This document shows positions 6,839 to 14,548 of a DNA stretch of 41,234 nucleotides, piece after piece. Below the pieces are notes generated by a model. The model was not told the DNA's origin. It worked only from the letters and a program-made list of their open reading frames with translations, and ran no database searches. Numbering within the stretch: position 1 is the stretch's first letter; each line of letters begins with the position of its first letter. The stretch is from CAZJYI01 sp964550025 (GTDB lineage Bacteria; Verrucomicrobiota; Kiritimatiellia; UBA8416; CAYOBW01). Position numbers and translations under genes: made by a program. The stretch spans positions 1 to 41,234 of the forward strand of contig CAZJYI010000104.1 in assembly GCA_964550025.1 (NCBI GenBank), given 5' to 3'.

Positions 6839-8158
6839 ATGGACTTGACCACATTCAAGAAGATCATACTGGATTTCCAGACACGCCCTATCCCTGGGTT
6901 GACCGTGCGTGATCTGGGATTGGAGTTCATCCGGGACATGTCGCTGTGCGTCGTGGGGGCACGTCGCGCAGGAAAGACCTATCGCACCTACCAGTTCATT
7001 CAGGACCATCTGGCGGCAGGGGGCGATATCGAGAATGTCTGCCGCATGCAATTCAACGATCACCGACTGCGCGGACTTACGGCGGAGTCACTCTCGCTGA
7101 TCGATGAAGCATACTACGCCTCGTTTCCCGAGAAGCGTCGGAACGCCGTCGTGTTGTTCGTTTTCGACGAGATTCACCGGGTCGCTGGATGGGAGGACTA
7201 TGTTCTCTACCTGCTTGATGAGCCGACCCATCGCGTACTGATTACGGGGTCTACGTCGCGACTTCTCGAAGGCAACATCGCGAGTGGTCTGCGTGGGAAG
7301 AACTTCTGCCGGGTCCTGTACCCCTTCTCCTTTGCCGAGTTCGCCCGTCACTACGGCATCGCGTCGGACACGGTCTCCAGCTCGGGCCAGTCCTATCTTC
7401 GTGCGTTGTTTGAGCGGTACATAGAGCAAGGCGGTTACCCCGGACTGCTCGACCTGGACCTGGCTGTTCACGTGGAGCTGCTGCAGAGTTACTGGGACAG
7501 CATGCTGCTGCGCGACATCATCGAAGCGCATCCCGGTGACAGCATCAACATCACCGTATTCACACACTTCGCGCAGGCTCTCATGGCGCGCATCGGCTGC
7601 CCTATGACCGTGCGCAGTATGATCGAGAGCATGCGTGCGGCCGGGTTGCGTTTCTCGGCCGAGACCATATACAAGTATCTGCATTACCTCGAAGAGGCGT
7701 TCATGGTGTTCACGGCGCCCATCTACTCTCCCTCCGAAAAGGTCCGCAACCGGAACTACAGCAAGGTGTATGCGGTCGACTGGGCGCTCGGCAACGCGGT
7801 TGCCCCGGCAGGAGGTGTGGACACCATGCGGCGGTTTGAAAACCTGGTCTATCTGGACATGCGCCGACGCGGTGCGGATGTCTTCTACTATCGTACGCGC
7901 AAAGGCTATGAAATCGATTTCATCAGTGAGACCAAGACCGCGAAGACAGATACCACGCAGGTTGTTCAATCCTGCTACCGTCTGGCGACACCTGAGGTCA
8001 GGGCACGTGAGTTGCGAGGGATCCCCGAAACAGTGCGCCACTTCGGGCTAAAGGAAGCCACGGTGGTGACCTGCAACGAAGAGGGGGAGGTCAGGGACGA
8101 AGGCGTGACGATCAATATCGTGCCGGCCTGGAAGTGGTTGCTTCGCGGTGACGGGTGA
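6839..8158 (+). CDS. AAA ATPase with DUF4143 C-terminal domain
   Basis: 439 residues from the ATG at 6839, chosen for AGGTGG 5 nt upstream; a GTG at 6830 is also in frame. Walker A is GARRAGKT (40-47), Walker B ends in FVFDE (about 107-111), and a sensor-like segment LITGSTSRLL follows, as in AAA_14 ATPases. The C-terminal part is DUF4143-like, including FENLVYLDMRRRGADVFYYR and GYEIDFI, a pattern related to restriction-like nuclease folds. Such proteins are abundant single genes in anaerobes and PVC bacteria, and their role is unsettled; transport, toxin-antitoxin and mobile-element roles have been proposed. The gene stands alone between two direct repeats (6616-6700 and 8366-8450) and has its own AT-rich upstream region, which suggests acquisition as a unit. 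Confidence 0.9.
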   Translation: MDLTTFKKIILDFQTRPIPGLTVRDLGLEFIRDMSLCVVGARRAGKTYRTYQFIQDHLAAGGDIENVCRMQFNDHRLRGLTAESLSLIDEAYYASFPEKRRNAVVLFVFDEIHRVAGWEDYVLYLLDEPTHRVLITGSTSRLLEGNIASGLRGKNFCRVLYPFSFAEFARHYGIASDTVSSSGQSYLRALFERYIEQGGYPGLLDLDLAVHVELLQSYWDSMLLRDIIEAHPGDSINITVFTHFAQALMARIGCPMTVRSMIESMRAAGLRFSAETIYKYLHYLEEAFMVFTAPIYSPSEKVRNRNYSKVYAVDWALGNAVAPAGGVDTMRRFENLVYLDMRRRGADVFYYRTRKGYEIDFISETKTAKTDTTQVVQSCYRLATPEVRARELRGIPETVRHFGLKEATVVTCNEEGEVRDEGVTINIVPAWKWLLRGDG

Positions 8159-8530
8159 TTCTCGCTTTCCCACACGTCGCCCGTTCCTTGTTGAATTCCA
8201 GGAAAGGCTCGCACGCCGTCAAGGAACCGCAACAGACCTCGGCTGCGGCCTTGCATCCCCCCATATCTCTCGGCCGGATTCCGTATGAGGCCATACTACC
8301 CGAATGACGCACTGCGATCAAGGCGGTGTGCGGAACACGCTCTCTACGGGGGAGGTCCCACAGCTCATAGGACTCATACGTCCTATAGGTCCTATATCCT
8401 CGTCAAACGTGCGTGCTCGGATTCCCGGCCGACGAGCTCTGCTCCGGCTGCGCAAAGTTGACTCGGATGCGAGGTTGCTGTCTAATGGCTTGATTCCGAA
8501 ACCAAAACACATTCACTGGGCGGAGCGATT
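8159..8530. other. Intergenic region with second copy of dispersed repeat
   Basis: No gene was seen in these 372 bases. The recognisable content is copy B of the dispersed repeat (8366-8450), with similarity continuing roughly 35 bases further upstream. The next gene has GGAG 5 nt before its ATG. Confidence 0.5.
8366..8450. repeat. Dispersed direct repeat, copy B
   Basis: Second copy of the 6616-6700 repeat, offset by exactly 1750 bases. The conserved parts are the 9-nt words around CATACGTCCTATAGGTCC and the core TCCCGGCCGACGAG. It lies downstream of the ATPase gene. Confidence 0.75.
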
Positions 8531-11500
8531 ATGAGGATGATTGCCAGAGCGTTGATGCTGTTGGCGTGTGGGACCATTGCATTCGCACGCGCAGCAGGGG
8601 ACGCGAAGAAACAAGCCGAGAGTATTCTCAACGCCACCGGCGTTAAGGGCGGCATCATCACGCATGTCGGGTGCGGTGACGGCCGCCTCACCGCGGCCCT
8701 GCACGCCGGCGATCAGTTTCTCGTCCACGGTCTCGACTCCGATTCCACGAACGTGGAGACGGCGCGGCAACACATCGATTCGCTCGGGCTCTACGGCAAG
8801 GTGTCCGCGGAGACGTATGACGGGGTGAACCTGCCGTACGGGGACAACGTGGTGAACCTGATAGTGGCAAGTGGCGAGTGTCGTGTGGCAGGCGGAGAGA
8901 TTGAAAGGGTGCTGGTGCCGCGCGGCGTGGTGGTACTTTCCCCCGGGGTCAACGCTGCGTTGTCGTCTCTCTCGCCACTTGCCATTGGCCACTTGCCACT
9001 CGACTCAGGCTGGAGAGCGTACCGGAAACCGGTCCCGAGCGATATCGACCAGTGGACGCACTTCATGTACGACGCCTCCGGCAATGCCGTCAGCAAGGAC
9101 AAGCGGGTTCGCTATCCCCGCCACACGCAGTGGTATGCGGGGCCGAAATTTTCCCGCCATCACGACGCGCTGGCGAGTCTGTCGGCGATGACATCGAGCA
9201 AGGGGCGGCTGTTCTACATATACGACGAGGGACCGGTTTCCATCATGCACCGCCCGTCGCAGTGGAAACTCATTGCCCGCGACGCCTTCAACGGCAAGCT
9301 GCTGTGGAAACGTGATATCCCGACCTGGATGACGCACCTTTACAACTTCCGCGCCGGACCGGCCGAGCTGCCGCGCAGACTGGTATCGGTGGGGGACGAC
9401 GTGTACACGACGCTGGGTTGGAATGTCCCGGCGGTGAAGCTCGACGCGGCCACCGGCGAAACCCGGTTGACATACGCGGGATCAAAGGGGGCCGCGGAAC
9501 TGCTGTATCACAACGGCATGCTGCTGATGGTCGTCGGCAACCCGGACCGGCACATCGAGACGTCGGACACGGCCACCGGCTATTGGGACTGGGCCGAAGT
9601 CGACGTCCCTGTACAGGATCAGTCCATCATGGCCTTTGACGCGGCCGGCGGCAAACTGTTGTGGCGCGTCGACGGCGGCAATCTCGGCCGGCTGATCCCG
9701 ATGTCGCTTTGCGCCCTCGGGGACAAGGTCTTCTATCTCGACAACAAGGAGTTCCACTGCCTGGATGCTAAGACCGGCAAGCCGCGCTGGACCTCGCTCT
9801 TCGAGCCGCCGGTCCCCGGTCTCTTTGTCCGCGCCTACACGCCCACGGTCGTCGCCTACGAGGACGTCGTCATGTGCATGACGTGGCAGCGCATTTCCGC
9901 CCACTCGATCGCGGACGGCAGGAAGCTGTGGGAACAGAAGGGCGCGCTGATCTATGCCGCCGCCGGCGACCTCTTCGCCATCGGTGACAAGGTCTGGACC
10001 TTTCCCATGACCAAGGGGCTGGAGATGCCGCCGGCAACGGATTTCATCACGGGCGGCAAGACGGGAGTGGGCATCGACATCGCGTCGGGCAAGATCGTCG
10101 AAGAGGTGGACTTTGCGCGAACCCAGCACCATCACCGCTGTTACCGCAACAAGGCGACCGAGACGCATTTTCTTCTTGGCCACAGCGGCGTCCAGGTCAT
10201 AGGCCTCGATACGAAGACACCCCACACGCACCGCTGGGCGCGTGGCGCGTGCCAATACGGCATCATGCCGGCGAACGGCTATATCTACGTTCCCCCCGAC
10301 ACGTGCCAGTGCTACTTCGACGGTAAGATCAATGGCTTCTTCGCGCTTGCCGACACCTGCTCGTGGGCCGACCTGGAGATCAGGAGCGCAGTGGAGAAGG
10401 GGCCTGCCTATGCCCTTGGGAATCCCAAATCTGAAATCTCAGATCTCAGATCAACGGACTGGCCGACGTATCGCGGCAACACCGCCCGGAGTGGCGCGGC
10501 AGCATGTGTGCTTGCCGACACGCTCGCACGGAAGTGGAGCGTGTCGGTTGGTGAGACGCCCACGGCGCCGGTGGTTGCTGCCGGCAGGGCCTACCTGGCC
10601 GACAGGGACGGGTACACCGTCCATTGCTTGAATGCGGAGAACGGGAAAGAGGAGTGGAAGTTCTTCGCGGGCGGCGCGGTGGACTCGCCGCCCACCATTC
10701 ACAAGGGGCGGTGCGTGTTCGGTTGCCGGGATGGTTCGGTCTACTGCCTGGACGCGGGCAGCGGCGAGCTGGTGTGGCGATTCAAGACGTCGGCGACGGA
10801 ACGGCGGATTGGCTGGGAGAACCGCCTGGCTTCGCCGTTGTGGATACACGGGAGTGTCTTGATCGCGAACGACACCGTCTACTTCGCCGCCGGCCATTCG
10901 TCTAACCTCGACGGCGGAATCCGCGTGTACGGGGTGGACCTGGCGACAGGCGAGCAACGTCACTTCACGACGCTGGCATCCGGTCACTGGGGTGACGACG
11001 GGCAGTGGGGGTTTCTTTCCGACATCCTCTCCTCGGAGGACGGTTCTCGCATCGGCATGCGGCAGGCCGGGTTCAGCAAGGTCCTCAAGAGGGGCAAGGG
11101 TGATGCGATGCAGAGAGCGACCGGTCTCCTGGACGCGTCGTGGTTCCACCGCAAGCTCTGGCAGCACGGCAACAAGAGAGGCAAACTGGTCGTGTTCGAC
11201 GAAGACCGGACCGTTACCGCGGGCAACATTTACACCGGCTTGAAGCAGAGGCGAAAGGTGACCAATCTGCGGCAGCCGGGCAGCAAGTGGAACCAGGTCG
11301 GCCACCTCCACCAGAAGTTCACCCGCTACCTCAAAGACGACTGGTTCCCCGTGGGGACGGACCTTGTCTCGAAGGGCAAGGGCTGCAACTGGCAGACGCA
11401 CGAGGCGTTTCAACCGCGGGCTATGGTGTTGGCGGACGGCAAGCTCTGCGTGGCCGGCTGGCTCGACGCAATGGTTGTGAAGCTGAAGAGCGGTCGTGCG

Positions 11501-11683
11501 AAGGACCCCGCCAATCCTGATCCGCGCGACTCGGTGTTGCGGATCTACTCTGGTTCGGATGGCGCGCAGCTCTGGGAGTGCGACCTCTCCTCCGAGCCCG
11601 TGTTCGACGGGATGGCGGTCGCTGAGGGGCGTTTGTACGTGAGTACGAAGGATGGGAAAGTGACGTGTTTCGAGGGACGGTAG
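8531..11683 (+). CDS. Exported methyltransferase-like / PQQ-type beta-propeller fusion
   Basis: 1050 residues. A signal peptide (about 1-21) precedes a class I SAM-methyltransferase-like domain with motif I (HVGCGDGRL, about 45-53), a motif II acidic turn (HGLDSDS) and IERVLVPRGVVVL. After about residue 165 the protein is a PQQ/quinoprotein-like beta-propeller with repeated blades such as NGKLLWKRDI, TGKPRWTSLF, NGKEEWKFF and SGELVWRFK. Export makes real SAM-dependent methylation doubtful, because SAM is not normally available outside the cytoplasm; the first domain may be a binding relic. Two stretches consist of 7-nt repeat words inside the reading frame (8863-9001 and 10421-10453). It is followed after 33 nt by an exported oxidoreductase, probably in one operon. 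PQQ binding itself is not proven. Confidence 0.85.
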   Translation: MRMIARALMLLACGTIAFARAAGDAKKQAESILNATGVKGGIITHVGCGDGRLTAALHAGDQFLVHGLDSDSTNVETARQHIDSLGLYGKVSAETYDGVNLPYGDNVVNLIVASGECRVAGGEIERVLVPRGVVVLSPGVNAALSSLSPLAIGHLPLDSGWRAYRKPVPSDIDQWTHFMYDASGNAVSKDKRVRYPRHTQWYAGPKFSRHHDALASLSAMTSSKGRLFYIYDEGPVSIMHRPSQWKLIARDAFNGKLLWKRDIPTWMTHLYNFRAGPAELPRRLVSVGDDVYTTLGWNVPAVKLDAATGETRLTYAGSKGAAELLYHNGMLLMVVGNPDRHIETSDTATGYWDWAEVDVPVQDQSIMAFDAAGGKLLWRVDGGNLGRLIPMSLCALGDKVFYLDNKEFHCLDAKTGKPRWTSLFEPPVPGLFVRAYTPTVVAYEDVVMCMTWQRISAHSIADGRKLWEQKGALIYAAAGDLFAIGDKVWTFPMTKGLEMPPATDFITGGKTGVGIDIASGKIVEEVDFARTQHHHRCYRNKATETHFLLGHSGVQVIGLDTKTPHTHRWARGACQYGIMPANGYIYVPPDTCQCYFDGKINGFFALADTCSWADLEIRSAVEKGPAYALGNPKSEISDLRSTDWPTYRGNTARSGAAACVLADTLARKWSVSVGETPTAPVVAAGRAYLADRDGYTVHCLNAENGKEEWKFFAGGAVDSPPTIHKGRCVFGCRDGSVYCLDAGSGELVWRFKTSATERRIGWENRLASPLWIHGSVLIANDTVYFAAGHSSNLDGGIRVYGVDLATGEQRHFTTLASGHWGDDGQWGFLSDILSSEDGSRIGMRQAGFSKVLKRGKGDAMQRATGLLDASWFHRKLWQHGNKRGKLVVFDEDRTVTAGNIYTGLKQRRKVTNLRQPGSKWNQVGHLHQKFTRYLKDDWFPVGTDLVSKGKGCNWQTHEAFQPRAMVLADGKLCVAGWLDAMVVKLKSGRAKDPANPDPRDSVLRIYSGSDGAQLWECDLSSEPVFDGMAVAEGRLYVSTKDGKVTCFEGR
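8863..9001. repeat. Inverted 7-nt word repeats inside a coding region
   Basis: The left arm at 8863-8890 reads AGTGGCA AGTGGCG and similar heptamers. The right arm at about 8971-9001 carries the complement. AGTGGCAAGTGGC (8863-8875) pairs perfectly with 8988-9000. The roughly 80 bases between the arms encode a normal methyltransferase segment. The arms encode low-conservation linker residues and keep the frame open. Confidence 0.7.
10421..10453. repeat. Tandem 7-nt words inside a coding region
   Basis: Nearly five heptamers in a row (AATCCCA, AATCTGA, AATCTCA, GATCTCA, GATCA) lie in frame within the propeller gene and encode about residues 631-641. They sit in a linker just before a new propeller blade (TDWPTYRGN). 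A degraded inverted partner may lie at about 10370-10390. Confidence 0.6.
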
Positions 11684-11716
11684 GCTTGAGCAACACATAG
11701 CCAGAAAGGACGCATC

Positions 11717-13003
11717 ATGGATACGACACGCCGCCATTTCATGCAGCTTGCCGCTGCGGGGAGCCTGGCCGCGAGCGGTGCGGCTCGCACCGCCCGTGCG
11801 CAAGAGAAGAAGCCGTTGAAGCTCGGGGTCATCGGGGTCGGCTGGTACGGGATGGTGGATGCCCGTGCCGCGCTCAAGGACGGCGGCGTGGAAATCGCGG
11901 CCGTGTGCGACGTGGACAGCAGCCATCTCGAGAAGGCGGCCGCGGACCTGGAGAAGCGCCAGGGCTCCCGGCCGAAGACGTACAAGTTGTACGGGGACCT
12001 GCTGAAGCAGCCCGGTCTGGACGCCGTGATCATCGGTTCGCCGCCGCAGTGGCACGCGTTGCAGTTGCTGGCCGCGCTGGAAGAAGGACTGGACGTTTAT
12101 CTGGAGAAGCCCGTGTCGTACGACGTGCGCGAGGGCCGCGCTATGGTCGATGCGGTGAAAGGGAGCGACCGCATTGTGCAGGTCGGGTTCCAGCGCCGCC
12201 AGAGCGCGGCGTTTCAACAGGCCGGGGAGTACGTTCGTGCCGGCAATATCGGCAAGGTGATCCAGGCGGACGTGCAGATTCACTACGGCGCGGGGACCAA
12301 GGACCCGTCGCCCAAAGACCCGCCGCCGACGCTGGACTGGGACCTGTGGTGCGGCCCGGCCCCGAAGCTACCGTATAGTGAGCAGATCGGCCACAAGAGC
12401 TGGCGGCTGGAGAAGGCCACCGGACACGGACATCTCGTGGATTGGGGCATCCACAACATCGACGCCGTGCGGACCATGCTCGGGCTTGGTGCGCCGAAGC
12501 GCATCACGGCCGACGGCGGCATCTACCGCTTCGGCGGCATCATCACTACGCCGGATACGCTGACGGTACACTTCGAGTTCGACCAGTGCCCCGTGGTCTG
12601 GCGGCATCGCTTGTGGGGCGCGACGGAGTACACGCCGGAGACAACCAACGGTGTCTTTGTCTACGGCGAAAAGGGCACCGTCTTCGCTGCCGACCGGAAG
12701 TGGACCGTGGTTCGCAGGAAGGGGAAGCAGACGGAGAAGGAGGAATTCAAAGTTGCGTCAGACATGGGGACTCTGCAGATGGCCGATTTCCTCGAATCCG
12801 TCCGGACGCGCAAGCCCGCTTCCTGCACGATCGAGGATGGCTACCTGACGACGGCTACCGTGCAGCTCGGGATGATCGCCTACGAATCCGCTTCCGTCGT
12901 GAAGTGGGATGCCAAGAGCGAACAGATCATCGACAACCCGGCCGCCGCGGCCCTGCTCAAGCGCGACTACCGCGCCCCATGGAAACACCCGTACGCCGGG
13001 TAG
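11717..13003 (+). CDS. Tat-exported Gfo/Idh/MocA family oxidoreductase (1)
   Basis: 428 residues; ATG with AAGGA about 7 nt upstream. The N-terminus is a twin-arginine signal (TTRRHFMQ) followed by a short hydrophobic stretch and ARA-QEKK. The Rossmann motif is GVIGVGWYG (about 38-46), and the family lysine is in LEKPVSYDV. Members reduce or oxidise sugars and cyclitols with a tightly bound NAD(P); Tat export fits folding with the cofactor before transport. The C-terminal half carries the usual beta-sheet domain and ends in YRAPWKHP, an ending shared with the oxidoreductase at 30344. It lies 33 nt after the propeller gene, so the two are probably co-transcribed. The substrate cannot be deduced. 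Confidence 0.92.
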   Translation: MDTTRRHFMQLAAAGSLAASGAARTARAQEKKPLKLGVIGVGWYGMVDARAALKDGGVEIAAVCDVDSSHLEKAAADLEKRQGSRPKTYKLYGDLLKQPGLDAVIIGSPPQWHALQLLAALEEGLDVYLEKPVSYDVREGRAMVDAVKGSDRIVQVGFQRRQSAAFQQAGEYVRAGNIGKVIQADVQIHYGAGTKDPSPKDPPPTLDWDLWCGPAPKLPYSEQIGHKSWRLEKATGHGHLVDWGIHNIDAVRTMLGLGAPKRITADGGIYRFGGIITTPDTLTVHFEFDQCPVVWRHRLWGATEYTPETTNGVFVYGEKGTVFAADRKWTVVRRKGKQTEKEEFKVASDMGTLQMADFLESVRTRKPASCTIEDGYLTTATVQLGMIAYESASVVKWDAKSEQIIDNPAAAALLKRDYRAPWKHPYAG

Positions 13004-13013
13004 GTCTCCGGGG

Positions 13014-13046
13014 AATGGCCACATAAGTCACAAGAGTCACAGAATG
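13014..13046. repeat. Left arm of nonamer inverted repeat flanking GxxExxY gene
   Basis: Three 9-nt words (GCCACATAA, GTCACAAGA, GTCACAGAA) are preceded by AATG. The inverse copy is at 13413-13445. The arm covers the last codons and the stop of the nuclease gene. Confidence 0.8.
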
Positions 13047-13444
13047 AACTTGCGGATCTGAATGCGCGGGGTGCCGAAGTTGATCAGCATGGCGTGTCGG
13101 TGTCCTGAGGCCTTGAGGTAGCCGAGAACCTGGGCAGTGTGTTCGCTGGTCAGTGCCTTGCACGCCTTGAGCTCGACAATCAGGCGTTCGTCCGCGTACA
13201 GATCAGCGAAGTAGTTCCCCAGTACAGTACCATCTTCATCTCGCACTTGGAGTGGCTGCTGTTGCACTACCCTGGAACCAGTCTTCCGGAGTCGATGTGC
13301 GAGCCCGTTCTCGTACACCTTTTCCAGATGACCGTGGCGGAGATACGTGTGTAGGCCGAATGCGACCTGTCTCACCCGGTCGCACAGATCCAGAATCCCC
13401 TCCTCTCGCATCCCTTCTGTGTCTTGTGTGACTTCTGTGGCCAT
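13037..13444 (-). CDS. GxxExxY family protein (PD-(D/E)XK nuclease superfamily)
   Basis: 135 residues. The name-giving motif is GHLEKVY (38-44). D81, the ELK pair E91/K93 and the downstream QVLGY (105-109) match the catalytic core of PD-(D/E)XK nucleases, so a DNA-cleaving or DNA-processing activity is likely from family knowledge. The ribosome binding site is near ideal (AAGGAGG, 7 nt before ATG at 13442-13444). The gene is antisense to its neighbours. It lies almost entirely between inverted nonamer arms (13014-13046 and 13413-13445), so its first ten or so residues (ATEVTQDTE) are the translation of repeat words. This suggests a mobile or repeat-associated gene. The biological role of the family is unknown. 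Confidence 0.88.
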   Translation of the reverse strand: MATEVTQDTEGMREEGILDLCDRVRQVAFGLHTYLRHGHLEKVYENGLAHRLRKTGSRVVQQQPLQVRDEDGTVLGNYFADLYADERLIVELKACKALTSEHTAQVLGYLKASGHRHAMLINFGTPRIQIRKFIL

Positions 13445-13445
13445 T
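13413..13445. repeat. Right arm of nonamer inverted repeat flanking GxxExxY gene
   Basis: On the minus strand it reads AATG followed by GCCACAGAA, GTCACACAA, GACACAGAA, nearly identical to the left arm with one small indel. It contains the start codon of the nuclease gene. Confidence 0.8.
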
Positions 13446-13636
13446 CTTCTTCCTCCTTTTACCTCTCTACCTACATAGAAGGCCGGGCGCGCTGTTCACT
13501 CCGGAAAAAGGTGAAGGAAAAGACGTTTTGGCCGGCGCAGTGTGTGGATCGTGGTGGACATGGCACCCGTATTCCGGTATTCTTCCCGGATATGTGATCA
13601 CTCTCGGGATTTCTTGACGACCAGAGGACCCATGCT

Positions 13637-14527
13637 ATGACGCATCTCGCTTCCCCCTCTTCCCGCAGGCGTTTTCTTGGGCAACTGACCGCGGGTGCTG
13701 CCGCCACTGCCGTGTCTCCGGCGGTCGTGGGTGCCGCGGATAAACCGTGGACCATGAAGCTCTCGACTTCCACCGTCCACTTCGGCAGCCTCCCGGTAGA
13801 AGACGCCTGTGCCCGGATTGCTGCGCTCGGCTTCGAGGCGGTCGACGTGTGGTGTCCCTTCGGCAAGAAGTGCAAACACCTCGATGAGGTCGCGACGCGC
13901 CTTGGCGCGGAGGGACTCAAGAAGGTCCTGGCGCAGCACAACCTCAAGCTCTACGCCTTCAGCGTCTATCGCGGCGGCTACCCCAAGTATGCCGAATTAC
14001 TGGGGCAGTGCGGCGGCGGTGTCGCCATCCGCGGGAGCTCGCGCGCGGCTAAGCCTGCCGAGCTCACCGCGAAGATGAAGGCCTTCATCGAGGCTCTGAA
14101 GCCGCAGATCGAGCTGGCCGAGAAACACAACGGGTACCTCGCCATCGAGAATCACGGAAACGCGCTGCTGCATACGCACGATTCGCTGAAGGCCTTCGTC
14201 GACAACAATCCCCACGAGCGCCTCGGTATCGCACTGGCGCCCTACCATCTCCAGAGCGCCAAGGTGGATATCGCGGAGGCGATCCGCACGGTCGGAAAGC
14301 AGTTGTTCTTCTTCTACGCGTGGCAGAGACAGAAAGGCGTAGGGCAATTGCCCGGGCACGGTCCAGCGGATTGCACGCCTTGGATCAAAGCGCTTGCCGA
14401 CGTCGATTACCGCTGGTATGTCAATCCTTTCATGCACCACGAACCGGAGCCCGACGCCATGGCGGCGGCGCTCACAAAGTCCAAAACGTACCTCGAGGCC
14501 TGCTACACCAAGGCCATGGGAACCTGA
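13637..14527 (+). CDS. Tat-exported sugar phosphate isomerase/epimerase-like TIM barrel
   Basis: 296 residues; ATG with AGAGGA 8 nt upstream. A twin-arginine signal (SSRRRFLGQ) and an alanine-rich segment end near GAADK. The rest matches the xylose isomerase-like TIM barrel (AP_endonuc_2): FEAVDVW early in the barrel, LAIENHGNAL carrying the usual metal-binding glutamate and histidine, and a final YLEACY helix. Family members isomerise or epimerise sugars using a divalent metal. It opens a same-strand run with an aldo/keto reductase-like gene 21 nt downstream, which suggests joint sugar modification in the periplasm (inference). Confidence 0.85.
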   Translation: MTHLASPSSRRRFLGQLTAGAAATAVSPAVVGAADKPWTMKLSTSTVHFGSLPVEDACARIAALGFEAVDVWCPFGKKCKHLDEVATRLGAEGLKKVLAQHNLKLYAFSVYRGGYPKYAELLGQCGGGVAIRGSSRAAKPAELTAKMKAFIEALKPQIELAEKHNGYLAIENHGNALLHTHDSLKAFVDNNPHERLGIALAPYHLQSAKVDIAEAIRTVGKQLFFFYAWQRQKGVGQLPGHGPADCTPWIKALADVDYRWYVNPFMHHEPEPDAMAAALTKSKTYLEACYTKAMGT

Positions 14528-14548
14528 ACCGGCAGCGGAGGAAGCACC

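Noticed and set aside
10451..12283. A 610-codon minus-strand open frame
   Set aside because: It overlaps the end of the propeller gene and the start of the oxidoreductase, both strongly supported on the other strand.
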